Below, in pieces: positions 1 to 6,569 of a DNA stretch of 6,571 nucleotides. The first letter of the stretch is position 1; each line of letters opens with the position of its first letter. Below the pieces are notes generated by a model. It saw nothing but the letters and a program-made list of their open reading frames with translations, was not told where the DNA came from and ran no database searches. The DNA is from a bacterium (GTDB lineage Bacteria; Bdellovibrionota_C; UBA2361; OMII01): positions 1 through 6,571 of the forward strand of contig JAFMIS010000140.1 in assembly GCA_017853915.1 (NCBI GenBank), read 5' to 3'. A program made the position numbers and the translations under genes.

Positions 1-482
1 CTATGACGTACTTTGAGGACGCGATTCAACGAGCGGTTGTCCTGGCCCTCTTTGTTCCTCTAATCATCTCAAGTGGTGGAAACTCAGGTAGCCAAGCTTC
101 GACTTTAATTATCCGCGCGCTTGCTGTTGGTGAATTGCGACTCAAGGACTGGGTCAGCGTTCTGCGTCGTGAATTTATCGCGGGGATCTCGTTGGGATCA
201 TTGTTGGGCGCGGTTGGATTCCTGCGTGTTTTAATCTGGGCGCAATTCGTTGATACCTACGGTGATCATTGGTTGGCGCTGGCGTTTACGGTGTTTTTTG
301 CTCTCATGGGTGTAGTGACGCTCGGTACAATAGCTGGCTCGATGCTTCCCCTTGGTCTCAAGAGACTTAACCTCGATCCAGCGACCTCGTCAGCTCCGTT
401 TGTCGCTACGTTGGTAGATGTCGCGGGCCTGATTTTATACTTCACCGTGGCGATGTTGTTACTTTCTGGAAGCTTGTTGTAA
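1..482 (+). CDS. mgtE: Magnesium transporter MgtE, C-terminal membrane domain (5' partial)
   Basis: This is the last 159 codons, from the Met at base 3, of an MgtE-family Mg2+ channel of the inner membrane. The visible part covers the membrane domain from within the second helix to the end. Hydrophobic segments lie near residues 9-25, 56-80, 91-117 and 135-157. The family signature P-L-I-I-S-S-G-G-N-S-G-S-Q (19-31) is present, as is the late motif L-D-P-A-T-S-S-A-P-F-V-A-T-L-V-D-V (124-140). The Asp in that motif (139) corresponds to the pore Mg2+-binding Asp known from Thermus MgtE. Full MgtE proteins are about 450 aa with an N domain and paired CBS domains that sense Mg2+; those must lie upstream of base 1. 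The Met at base 3 is therefore almost certainly internal, although stand-alone membrane-domain versions exist. The stop (480-482) overlaps the 3' end of the convergent mltB-like gene by 24 bp. Confidence 0.93.
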   Translation, partial: MTYFEDAIQRAVVLALFVPLIISSGGNSGSQASTLIIRALAVGELRLKDWVSVLRREFIAGISLGSLLGAVGFLRVLIWAQFVDTYGDHWLALAFTVFFALMGVVTLGTIAGSMLPLGLKRLNLDPATSSAPFVATLVDVAGLILYFTVAMLLLSGSLL

Positions 483-1463
483 CCTTGCTCCGCTGTCGTA
501 CGCACCAATCTGAGACTTTACTTGAGCTTCCTCTCGTATGCCCTCGCTCAACGAAATAATTGTGTCGATGTAGCTCTTGCTCCTGTTATAGCGCCAAATG
601 ATCGAGCGCTTCTCCTGAAGGGGGATATCCCGGCGAAATCCGAAATTCGCGAGGTAATTCGCGGTAGACCACATGGCGTCTTCCTCGTTGTGTAGAGAGA
701 TGAGGCCATCTTTATTGCCGTCCATCCCATAGCGGATAAAAGCTGATGGAAGAAATTGAGGCATGCCAAAAGCCCCAGCGCTTGAGCCCCTCATGTCGAG
801 GGGGTTGATCCCATTTCTCTTGGCGATTGAGATCAGCGCGGGTACCTCGGGGAGGAATGTTTGTTCAAGATAGCGACCACGCTTCTTCACCTGCTCGAAT
901 GTCACTGAGCGATCCTTCGCCTTTTGGAGCTTGTAGTTGTGTCGTAAGTTTTCAGGCGCGTTGGCCGAAGCTAATCTCGAGAGCCGGTAGACGATTATCT
1001 CTGTGCCGGTGTGTTTCCCGATTTGAGACTCAACAACCAGGATCGCGGCCACGACCTCTCGAGGCACTTTAAGAGCAGCTTCTACCGTATCAAAGTCTCT
1101 CTTTCTCCGCGTTATGAACTCAGCTCCCAGGTGCCGATATTTGGGCTTCGCAAAACCAGAGTACATCGATGCAGGCTCACGCGGGCGCAGGCTGAAGGGT
1201 ACAAAAGTGAAATATGGCATACGCGGGCTGCTATAGATCGCGCGTAGATCGTGATCGTTCACGCCGTTATGACGCAAGCGTTCAACAAGGTAGTCCCATC
1301 CTCGGAATGTCGGACTTGGAGCGTGAAATTCCGAGGCCCGGGTATCTCTCATTTTCTGTGTGGGGATCGGCTTGGCCTGAGTGGTCTTCTTACTCGCGGC
1401 GTCACAGGGCATCGCTTGGAGCGCGATGATCGTGATGGCTGTGAAAAGAACTGCTACTCGCAC
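459..1463 (-). CDS. mltB: Lytic murein transglycosylase, MltB/Slt35-like (SLT_2 family)
   Basis: This predicted periplasmic enzyme (334 aa) cleaves the MurNAc-GlcNAc bond of peptidoglycan to give 1,6-anhydro ends. The N terminus looks like a signal peptide, with a hydrophobic stretch at residues 3-18 and likely signal peptidase I cleavage near Ala22/Ala23. Cys20 follows Pro and does not form a proper lipobox, so the protein is probably soluble rather than a lipoprotein. The catalytic Glu is most likely E145 in V-V-E-S-Q-I-G-K-H-T-G. The core motif G-S-S-A-G-A-F-G-M-P-Q-F-L-P-S (226-240) is typical of the family. It is followed by D-G-N-K-D-G-L-I (248-255), which matches the calcium-binding EF-hand loop known from E. 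coli Slt35. The closing R-Y-N-x-S-x-x-Y motif lies at 291-298. The start is GTG (1463-1461), supported by AAAAGGAA five bases upstream, and it overlaps the holA stop by one base. The family assignment is firm; the subtype symbol is less certain. Confidence 0.9.
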   Translation of the reverse strand: MRVAVLFTAITIIALQAMPCDAASKKTTQAKPIPTQKMRDTRASEFHAPSPTFRGWDYLVERLRHNGVNDHDLRAIYSSPRMPYFTFVPFSLRPREPASMYSGFAKPKYRHLGAEFITRRKRDFDTVEAALKVPREVVAAILVVESQIGKHTGTEIIVYRLSRLASANAPENLRHNYKLQKAKDRSVTFEQVKKRGRYLEQTFLPEVPALISIAKRNGINPLDMRGSSAGAFGMPQFLPSAFIRYGMDGNKDGLISLHNEEDAMWSTANYLANFGFRRDIPLQEKRSIIWRYNRSKSYIDTIISLSEGIREEAQVKSQIGAYDSGARLQQASRK

Positions 1464-2470
1464 TACAGTTCCTTTTGTATGCCGGCCGCCAAAGAGCTAA
1501 ACACAGCGTTTGGCCCCAACGATCTATCCTTGAGTTTGAAATCAGCGACCATAAGAGCTGAAAGCGCTCGTAGAAATGTTTGAGGTGGAACGCGTTTGGC
1601 CAGAGGTAGATATTTTGAGAAGAGCCATGGAGATATCCCAAGGTCGTTTTTTATGTCACCTTGAGACACGCCTTTATCCATCAGCAAGCGAAGTCGCAGC
1701 AGGGTGCCGAACGTCTTGGTCAGTAGCCCAATCAGCATAAATGGACTAGAGCCCTGGTCGAACAACTTGGCCAGAAGCGTCTCAGTCGCGGCGCGGTTCT
1801 TGCCGAGCATGGATTCGGCAAGTTCGAAGTCGCTCGCGGTTGTCTTCCCGGGTTCAAGGGAACGCAACGCGGCGACCGTCGCTGGCTGATCTCCGAGATA
1901 CATCGAGAATTTTTCCACTACCTGTGTTATCGCCTCGGGATCGTCATTACCGACAGACAGGAGAAGTTCCACCACCGCATCGTCGACCCCTGAGATTCCA
2001 GCTTGTTTTACCTCTCGTTCCACCCATCGACTCAGCTCGGCGCCTTTGAGGGGCTCAAGCGTCAGGTGAATCGCTTTCTTTTCGAGGAGCTTTTTAAACG
2101 TTGGAATATTCGGCAGCGAAGCTCCCACTATAAAGAGATGTGCGCCTGGGATCCCCTTGCTAATAAAGTCCGCGACTGGTTCAGTATCCGCCGCGCGCGC
2201 CGATTCAATCCCACGCATGACCGCGAAGCGATGTGGTTCAAAAAGTGATGGCTCGGAGAGGTCTCGAATAAACACAGCCGGGTTTGTTCGCCCCTGTTCG
2301 CCAAAACTGAAGGTTAGTGGCTTCGATGTGCTCTTATTGAAGTGCCGCAGCAGATACTCGAGTGAACGTTCGCGTCGAACGCGATCAGGGGCAGTGATAA
2401 CAACGCATGAGGGGCACTCAGGCTGAGCGATGATATCCTTGAGAATAGACGCGGTGGACTTGGAGCTCAT
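1463..2470 (-). CDS. holA: DNA polymerase III subunit delta
   Basis: Delta is the clamp-loader subunit that opens the beta sliding clamp during replication in the cytoplasm. The 335-aa length is normal for HolA. The N-terminal part fits the AAA+-like fold without a working Walker A, starting with V-V-I-T-A-P-D (23-29) in place of the usual opening strand and loop. The clamp-contact segment L-S-E-P-S-L-F-E-P-H-R-F-A-V-M-R (71-86) carries the Leu-Phe pair typical of delta. It is followed by the W-V-x-R-E-V-K-Q-A-G-I helix near 149-159, the G-N-D-D-P-E-A-I-T-Q-V-V-E-K-F region at 174-188, and a helical C-terminal collar domain with A-D-F-K-L-K-D (309-315). The ATG at 2470 is the only upstream start; its ribosome site is weak (AAAAGG close to the ATG). 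In many Proteobacteria holA follows lptE; here it follows pckA after 82 bp. No terminator is visible between them, so it may be read from the pckA promoter. It overlaps the downstream mltB start by one base. Confidence 0.9.
   Translation of the reverse strand: MSSKSTASILKDIIAQPECPSCVVITAPDRVRRERSLEYLLRHFNKSTSKPLTFSFGEQGRTNPAVFIRDLSEPSLFEPHRFAVMRGIESARAADTEPVADFISKGIPGAHLFIVGASLPNIPTFKKLLEKKAIHLTLEPLKGAELSRWVEREVKQAGISGVDDAVVELLLSVGNDDPEAITQVVEKFSMYLGDQPATVAALRSLEPGKTTASDFELAESMLGKNRAATETLLAKLFDQGSSPFMLIGLLTKTFGTLLRLRLLMDKGVSQGDIKNDLGISPWLFSKYLPLAKRVPPQTFLRALSALMVADFKLKDRSLGPNAVFSSLAAGIQKEL
1469..1476 (-). promoter_or_regulatory. Ribosome binding site of mltB inside the end of holA
   Basis: The minus strand reads AAAAGGAA, then five bases, then the GTG start. 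It lies within the last codons of holA, whose stop shares one base with the GTG (TAGTG). The good Shine-Dalgarno match fixes the unusual GTG start and supports translational coupling. Confidence 0.7.
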
Positions 2471-2552
2471 GGCCTTTTACAATACCCTCGGACTCCTGTG
2501 GCCGCAAACACTTAATCATGGCGCGCTAGTCGTGCGTCTCGCACAGCGCCTG

Positions 2553-4139
2553 CTACGCCACCGGGGAAGCCGCCCGAACTTCTGGGCTTACGCCATCCTG
2601 ATACGTCTTGAAATTATTGATGAATAACGTCGCCAGTTTCTTAGCGGTTGCGTCGTACGCCGCCGGATCCTTCCATGTATTCTTGGGAATTAGTACCTCA
2701 GCAGGGACGCCAGGGCAGGCCGTGACAACGTCGAACCCAAAGACAGGGTCTTTCTGAGTGGAAGCGCTAGCGAGCTCGCCGCTGTGGATGCAATCGATGA
2801 TCTGTCGAGTGAGGCTTAGCTTCATGCGCTTGCCTGTGCCGTATGAACCTCCGCTCCAGCCGGTGTTTACCAGCCATACATTTGCCTTGTGATCGTGCAT
2901 GCGTTGAGCGAGCAGCTCAGCATACTTGGCCGGGTGCCAGACCAGAAATGGACCGCCAAAACAGGGAGAGAACGTAGCGCTGGGCTCAGTGACCCCCATC
3001 TCGGTCCCGGCTACTTTCGCGGTATATCCGCTAATGAAGTGGTACATCGCATGAGCTTGCGATAGCTTGCTCACAGGCGGAAGCACTCCAAACGCGTCGC
3101 AGGTAAGAAATATGATGTCCGAGGGGTGGCCGGCAACGCAGGGGATCTTAGCATTTCTGATGAATTCGATTGGGTAGGCCCCGCGCGTATTCTCAGTGAT
3201 CGACTTGTCGTGGAATTGAACCCTGCGGTTTTCGTCATCGAGCACTACATTCTCCAACACCGATCCGAAGCGCAGAGCTTGGAAGATATCTGGCTCGCTT
3301 TCAGGGGTGAGATCGATAGCCTTGGCGTAGCAGCCTCCCTCAATGTTGAAGATTCCTGTGTCAGACCAGCAATGCTCATCATCTCCGATCAGCAGACGCT
3401 TGGGATCCGCTGACAGAGTTGTCTTCCCAGTACCCGAAAGTCCGAAGAGCACGCTTGATCTGTTAGCGGACTTGTCCGCTGTTGCCGAGCAGTGCATCGA
3501 GAGGATTCCGCGCTTGGGCATGAGGTAGTTCATGACGGTGAAAACGCCCTTTTTCATCTCTCCGGCGTACTCTGTTCCGAGGATTACGAGCTCTCCCTTC
3601 TCAAAGTTGAGGTCGATGCTGGTTTTGGACGTCATTCCCGGAGTGTGTTGATTGGCTGGAAAGCGCCCCGCGTTAATAATCACGAAATCAGGCTGCCCAA
3701 AGTTCTCTAGTTGGTCATGGGTGGGGCGGATCAACATCGTGTGCATAAACAGCGCGTGATAGGGACGCGAGCATATGACACGCACCTTGATCTGGGTCGC
3801 CGGATCCCAGCCCGCGAAACCGTCGAACACATACAGGGTGTCTCGAGTGTTTAGATAATCGATGGCGCGCTCACGGTTAATGTCGTAGACGTGCGGCTCG
3901 AGAGGTACGTTGACCGCTCCCCACCAGATGTCTTTCTCAGAGGCCGGATTTTTTACTATGCGCTTGTCTTTTGGCGATCGGCCGGTCTTTGCCCCGGAGT
4001 AAGCACACAGGGCTCCGGTATCAGCGATGCGAGTCTCGGGCTCGTTGAGGATCGCCTCTTCGTACAGGCGGCACGGCGCGAGGTTCCGGAAGATGTTTTT
4101 GACGGAGATACCGTGTTGATCGAGGGAAAAAGTGGACAT
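2553..4139 (-). CDS. pckA: Phosphoenolpyruvate carboxykinase (ATP)
   Basis: This cytoplasmic enzyme converts oxaloacetate and ATP to PEP, CO2 and ADP, the first committed step of gluconeogenesis from TCA intermediates. It needs Mg2+ and Mn2+. From the ATG at 4139 it is 528 aa, close to the usual 530-540. Diagnostic sites are the substrate-binding motif R-S-P-K-D-K-R (54-60), the metal-site region M-H-C-S-A-T-A-D-K (215-223), the P-loop G-L-S-G-T-G-K-T (233-240), the kinase-2 motif I-G-D-D-E-H-C-W (251-258), N-T-R-G-A-Y-P (317-323), the T-A-K-V-A-G-T-E motif (373-380) and C-F-G-G-P-F (393-398). The frame stays open to another ATG at 4199, which would add 20 residues unlike any PEPCK N terminus. 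I chose 4139 because GGAG lies five bases upstream and because a promoter-like sequence overlaps the 4199 start. The gene is divergent from the 276-aa gene and is followed by holA. It is intact, with no missing key residue. Confidence 0.97.
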   Translation of the reverse strand: MSTFSLDQHGISVKNIFRNLAPCRLYEEAILNEPETRIADTGALCAYSGAKTGRSPKDKRIVKNPASEKDIWWGAVNVPLEPHVYDINRERAIDYLNTRDTLYVFDGFAGWDPATQIKVRVICSRPYHALFMHTMLIRPTHDQLENFGQPDFVIINAGRFPANQHTPGMTSKTSIDLNFEKGELVILGTEYAGEMKKGVFTVMNYLMPKRGILSMHCSATADKSANRSSVLFGLSGTGKTTLSADPKRLLIGDDEHCWSDTGIFNIEGGCYAKAIDLTPESEPDIFQALRFGSVLENVVLDDENRRVQFHDKSITENTRGAYPIEFIRNAKIPCVAGHPSDIIFLTCDAFGVLPPVSKLSQAHAMYHFISGYTAKVAGTEMGVTEPSATFSPCFGGPFLVWHPAKYAELLAQRMHDHKANVWLVNTGWSGGSYGTGKRMKLSLTRQIIDCIHSGELASASTQKDPVFGFDVVTACPGVPAEVLIPKNTWKDPAAYDATAKKLATLFINNFKTYQDGVSPEVRAASPVA

Positions 4140-4144
4140 GCTGA

Positions 4145-4150
4145 CTCCGC
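4145..4150 (-). promoter_or_regulatory. Ribosome binding site of pckA
   Basis: The minus strand reads GCGGAG, ending five bases before the ATG at 4139. It is the best Shine-Dalgarno match in the region and decides the pckA start against the in-frame ATG 60 bases further upstream. Confidence 0.65.
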
Positions 4151-4176
4151 TTGTTGAGGACCAATAATGTGGCGCT

Positions 4177-4206
4177 AAGCTATCACAATACTTCATCAAC
4201 TATCAA
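4177..4206 (-). promoter_or_regulatory. Candidate sigma-70-type promoter for pckA
   Basis: The minus strand has TTGATA (4206-4201), an 18-base spacer, then TAGCTT (4182-4177) preceded by TGA, resembling an extended -10. The -35 box matches five of six consensus bases, but the -10 box matches only three of six. The implied transcript start is near 4170, leaving a leader of about 30 bases before the chosen ATG. This is an inference from consensus alone. Confidence 0.35.
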
Positions 4207-4353
4207 AGGTAGGGCGTTTGAAAAGTGACAGGCCTTGAGGCGGAATAGACTTTTGTTTTCAAAGCGAGCTAGGACCTGTGTTAGAAGGTGGCATCGGGCT
4301 ACGAATACTAGTCTTTTGAGAGGCTTTGTGGTGGTGCCAACGGGGATGCTTCA

Positions 4354-5184
4354 GTGATGTTTGAGGGGCCGTTTTATCGAAACAACGACGAGGGAGCGGA
4401 GCGACCTGAGCGCTCCTCCCTAGGTGGTCGGAGGGATTCGGTCCCGGATGATGCTCCAGTGCTGTATCATCGGGGCCTTTTTGAGAGCTTTGAGCAGGTG
4501 TGTCGCGCTGGGATGGGCCGACGAGGAGAAGTTGTTGACTCCGCCCGTGAATTTACTCCGAACGATCAGTATGTGTTCAATCGGCTTCGTACCCGAATAT
4601 TCGATGAGGCGGTGGGCTCTTTACGGTACGCGCACCCCGTCGCGGGCCCCAACGACATACATGTTCGATTTCTTCATCAGCGTGTCATTCGGAGCGGAGA
4701 TACTGAGGAGCATCATGTCTTCGCGGATGTCCTCACGTCAGACACTCGGCACGCCATGGCCGCGCTCGGGTGTTTCCAGTCTTTTGCTCGTGGGCCAGTC
4801 GCGGCGCATTACATGGTGATTGATGAGCGAGATGTTGTGGTGTTTCCGATTATATCTCGGCCTGCTTTTGAGGAGACAGTTGAGGAGCTGTACTCCCTCA
4901 GTAGTGACCGTCGTATCTCAGTCCATTCGAATCTGGCTTTGGCATGGATGATGGACTCCTTTGCGGAGCGCCCGCGAGAGTACGGTGATTTGCGCCAGGG
5001 CTGGGATCAGAGTGTGCGCGTGCTCACTGATATATGCCGCGATGTCTCATCGATTCATAGCCTGGGAACCCCAGCAAAGCCTCAGTTCCGAGTTACGTAT
5101 AAGGGCTTGAGCTATGAGTTGAGCATGTGGTTTGATCCGCGATTGAAGCGCCCTGTCTGTTTTCGCGGCTCTGCTAGGCCATAA
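4354..5184 (+). CDS. Uncharacterised soluble 276-aa protein
   Basis: I do not recognise this family. The protein has no signal peptide, no membrane segment and no nucleotide-binding or metal-binding motif that I can name. Residues 1-35 are rich in Arg, Asp, Glu and Gly and look disordered. From about 70 onward the composition is that of a folded alpha/beta protein, with hydrophobic strands such as V-V-V-F-P-I-I (161-167), a helix-like acidic segment F-E-E-T-V-E-E-L (172-179), and a C-terminal block with F-R-V-T-Y-K-G-L-S-Y-E-L-S-M-W-F (245-260). The start may be GTG at 4354 or ATG at 4357; GGGGA (4342-4346) is a plausible ribosome site for either. I find no convincing promoter in 4207-4353. 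A stable hairpin sits within the first codons (4391-4421). corA begins 27 bp after the stop, so the two may be co-transcribed. A role in Mg2+ handling would be a guess from position only. It is probably a real gene given the long open frame and the neat fit between neighbours. Confidence 0.72.
   Translation: MMFEGPFYRNNDEGAERPERSSLGGRRDSVPDDAPVLYHRGLFESFEQVCRAGMGRRGEVVDSAREFTPNDQYVFNRLRTRIFDEAVGSLRYAHPVAGPNDIHVRFLHQRVIRSGDTEEHHVFADVLTSDTRHAMAALGCFQSFARGPVAAHYMVIDERDVVVFPIISRPAFEETVEELYSLSSDRRISVHSNLALAWMMDSFAERPREYGDLRQGWDQSVRVLTDICRDVSSIHSLGTPAKPQFRVTYKGLSYELSMWFDPRLKRPVCFRGSARP
4391..4421 (+). other. Hairpin in the 5' coding region of the 276-aa gene
   Basis: AGGGAG (4391-4396), a two-base CG bulge and GAGCG (4399-4403) pair with CGCTC (4411-4415) and CTCCCT (4416-4421) around the loop ACCTGAG. 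This gives 11 base pairs, mostly G-C. It begins 37 bases after the GTG start. No T-run follows, so it is not a simple terminator. It may only reflect Arg/Glu/Gly/Ser codon use. Confidence 0.5.
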
Positions 5185-5211
5185 CAGTTTTATCTTCGAC
5201 GAGCGTGCCTC

Positions 5212-6276
5212 ATGAAACATTCCTCTCGACGCCGTGTGAAGCCCGCTGGAGCCGCCCCGGGTACTGTCGTGTACATAGGAGAGGCGCGCTCTGAACCGGT
5301 CCACATCTCCCATATCCAATATGATTCGCAGGCAGCCAGTGCGCCAAAGACGGTTGCAGCGTCTGAGGTGCGAAGACCCTCAGATGTCTCAGGGGTTTCA
5401 TGGTTCACTATCGATGGCGTGCATGATACCGCCGCGCTTCAGGTCATTGGAGATAACTATAGTCTGCATCCACTCGTCCTCGAGGACATCGCCAACACTC
5501 GTCAGCGCCCCAAGATAGAGGATTTTGATGATTACATCTTCGTAGCGATGAAGATGATTACGTATAACGGTGAAGTTAGGAAACTCAGAGCCGAGCATGT
5601 GAGTATTATCTTCGGCAAGGGGTACGTGCTCGCATTTTTGGAGGACGAAGGGGATGTGTTTGAGCCCGTTCGTCAGCGCGTGAACGCGGGCAAGGGACGG
5701 ATTCGAAAGTTAGGGGCAGATTACCTCGCGTATGCGCTCATGGACGCGGTTGTTGATAATTATTTTACCGTTCTGGAGAGTCTGGGAGAGGAGATTGAGG
5801 CTCTCGAAGAGGAAGTAGTCCAATCGCCAAGCTCCTCTACCTTGGCGCACGTACATCGCTTGAAGCGTGAGTTGATTTTCTTGCGTCGCGCGGTGTGGCC
5901 GATGCGCGAGACGGTGAATTCGTTGTTACGAGATGAGTCGGATCTGGTCACCGCTGAGACGCGTGTATTTTTGCGAGATCTGTACGACCATACCGTGCAT
6001 GTTATCGATACGGTTGAGACTCTGCGTGATATTGTGGGTGGTATGCTGGAAGTGTACCTGTCGAGCGTGAGTAATAAGCTGAATCAGGTCATGAAGGTTT
6101 TGACGGTGATGTCGAGTATCTTTATACCGCTCACGTTTGTTGTGGGAGTGTATGGAATGAACTTTCAGTACATGCCAGAGCTTCAATGGCGCTACGGCTA
6201 TCCTGTTGTCATGGGAGGTCTCGCGATTGTAGCGGTCGTGTTGTTAGTGATCTTTAAACGGCGCGACTGGTTGTAA
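5212..6276 (+). CDS. corA: Magnesium/cobalt transport protein CorA
   Basis: CorA is a homopentameric inner-membrane channel for Mg2+ (also Co2+) uptake. The 354 aa are collinear with Thermotoga maritima CorA (351 aa), including the opening P-G-T-V-V-Y-I-G (16-23) and the final R-D-W-L. A cytoplasmic alpha/beta domain (about 20-170) is followed by a long stalk helix with the acidic stretch E-E-I-E-A-L-E-E-E (193-201). Next come the conserved Y-L-S-S-V-S-N-K (282-289), the first membrane helix (about 296-316) ending in the selectivity motif G-M-N (315-317), the loop M-P-E-L, and a second helix (about 330-348). By recalled alignment, the regulatory Mg2+ ligands D89, D175, D253 and H257 of the Thermotoga protein correspond to D92, D178, D256 and H260; H94 is replaced by R97. 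The ribosome site before the ATG is weak, which would fit dependence on translation of the upstream 276-aa gene 27 bp away. The tandem repeat array starts 15 bp after the stop. Confidence 0.97.
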   Translation: MKHSSRRRVKPAGAAPGTVVYIGEARSEPVHISHIQYDSQAASAPKTVAASEVRRPSDVSGVSWFTIDGVHDTAALQVIGDNYSLHPLVLEDIANTRQRPKIEDFDDYIFVAMKMITYNGEVRKLRAEHVSIIFGKGYVLAFLEDEGDVFEPVRQRVNAGKGRIRKLGADYLAYALMDAVVDNYFTVLESLGEEIEALEEEVVQSPSSSTLAHVHRLKRELIFLRRAVWPMRETVNSLLRDESDLVTAETRVFLRDLYDHTVHVIDTVETLRDIVGGMLEVYLSSVSNKLNQVMKVLTVMSSIFIPLTFVVGVYGMNFQYMPELQWRYGYPVVMGGLAIVAVVLLVIFKRRDWL

Positions 6277-6291
6277 CGACATCCAATGTTG

Positions 6292-6430
6292 TGGAGGGCA
6301 CCCGGGTCGGGCGCCGGAATGTTACAATCACGAGAAATATTCTTGATTCCCGTTACCCCCGGCGGCCGGGCCGGCCGCCCTCCAAGGATATTGTCTTAGG
6401 GCGCGCAACATCGTGACACCGATTGATTGC
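6292..6430. repeat. 139-bp tandem repeat, unit 1, with palindromic core
   Basis: The unit opens with a 93-bp imperfect palindrome (6292-6384). The arms 6292-6317 and 6359-6384 pair at 21 of 26 positions: an outer eight-base TGGAGGGC/GCCCTCCA, then CCGG, CGG and CGCCGG blocks separated by one- or two-base mismatches. The 41-base centre is AT-rich and has its own hairpin: AATCA (6326-6330), a CG bulge, AGAA (6333-6336), loop ATA, TTCT (6340-6343) and TGATT (6344-6348). A 46-bp spacer (6385-6430) completes the unit. There is no T-run after the stem on the + strand, no start-stop frame of useful size, and no recognisable tRNA, attC or CRISPR pattern. The left border is sharp: similarity to unit 2 stops at 6292, exactly at the palindrome tip. 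The function is unknown; candidates are a transcript-end or RNA-stabilising structure after corA, a REP/BIME-like element, or a protein-binding array. Confidence 0.95.
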
Positions 6431-6569
6431 TGGAGGGCACCCGGGTCGGGCGCCGGAATGTTACAATCACGAGAAATATTCTTGATTCCCGTTACCCCCG
6501 GCGGCCGGGCCGGCCGCCCTCCAAGGATATTGTCTTAGGGCGCACACCATCGTGAACCCGATTGATTGT
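6431..6569. repeat. 139-bp tandem repeat, unit 2, directly abutting unit 1
   Basis: The unit is identical to unit 1 over its first 113 bp, including the whole palindrome (6431-6523, arms 6431-6456 and 6498-6523). It differs at five positions in the last 26 bp: 6544, 6547, 6556, 6557 and 6569, for 134 of 139 matches overall. The final two bases of the window (TG, 6570-6571) continue in phase as the start of a third unit, which is suggestive but too short to prove. Confidence 0.95.

Noticed and set aside
444..1463. Lipoprotein signal in the transglycosylase
   Set aside because: Cys20 is preceded by Ala-Met-Pro, which does not fit the lipobox; a signal peptidase I site at Ala22/Ala23 fits better.
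827..2426. Open frames on the + strand opposite mltB and holA, and others opposite pckA and corA
   Set aside because: They overlap well-recognised genes, are short, have atypical composition and no recognisable domains. They are antisense shadows.
2520..2550. Terminator between pckA and holA (outer GGCGC/GCGCC and inner GTGCG-TCT-CGCAC stems)
   Set aside because: The stems are only five pairs each, separated by an unpaired asymmetric stretch, and no T-run follows on the minus strand. At best this is a weak post-stop structure.
4140..4199. N-terminal 20-residue extension of PckA from the ATG at 4199
   Set aside because: The extra residues do not resemble PEPCK, the GGAG site lies before the ATG at 4139, and a promoter-like sequence overlaps the upstream start.
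4424..4819. 131-codon open frame in another frame inside the 276-aa gene
   Set aside because: It overlaps the longer frame, lacks a good ribosome site and has no recognisable features. I prefer the 276-codon frame, which fits better between pckA and corA.
6292..6384. Simple intrinsic terminator of corA
   Set aside because: The stem is strong and well placed, but it is over 90 bases long, has an internal structured region, is not followed by T residues and is repeated in tandem. A terminator role is possible but does not explain the array.
6292..6430. MITE or insertion sequence with terminal inverted repeats
   Set aside because: The arms look like terminal repeats, but the 46-bp flank is also repeated and no short target-site duplication or transposase is seen.
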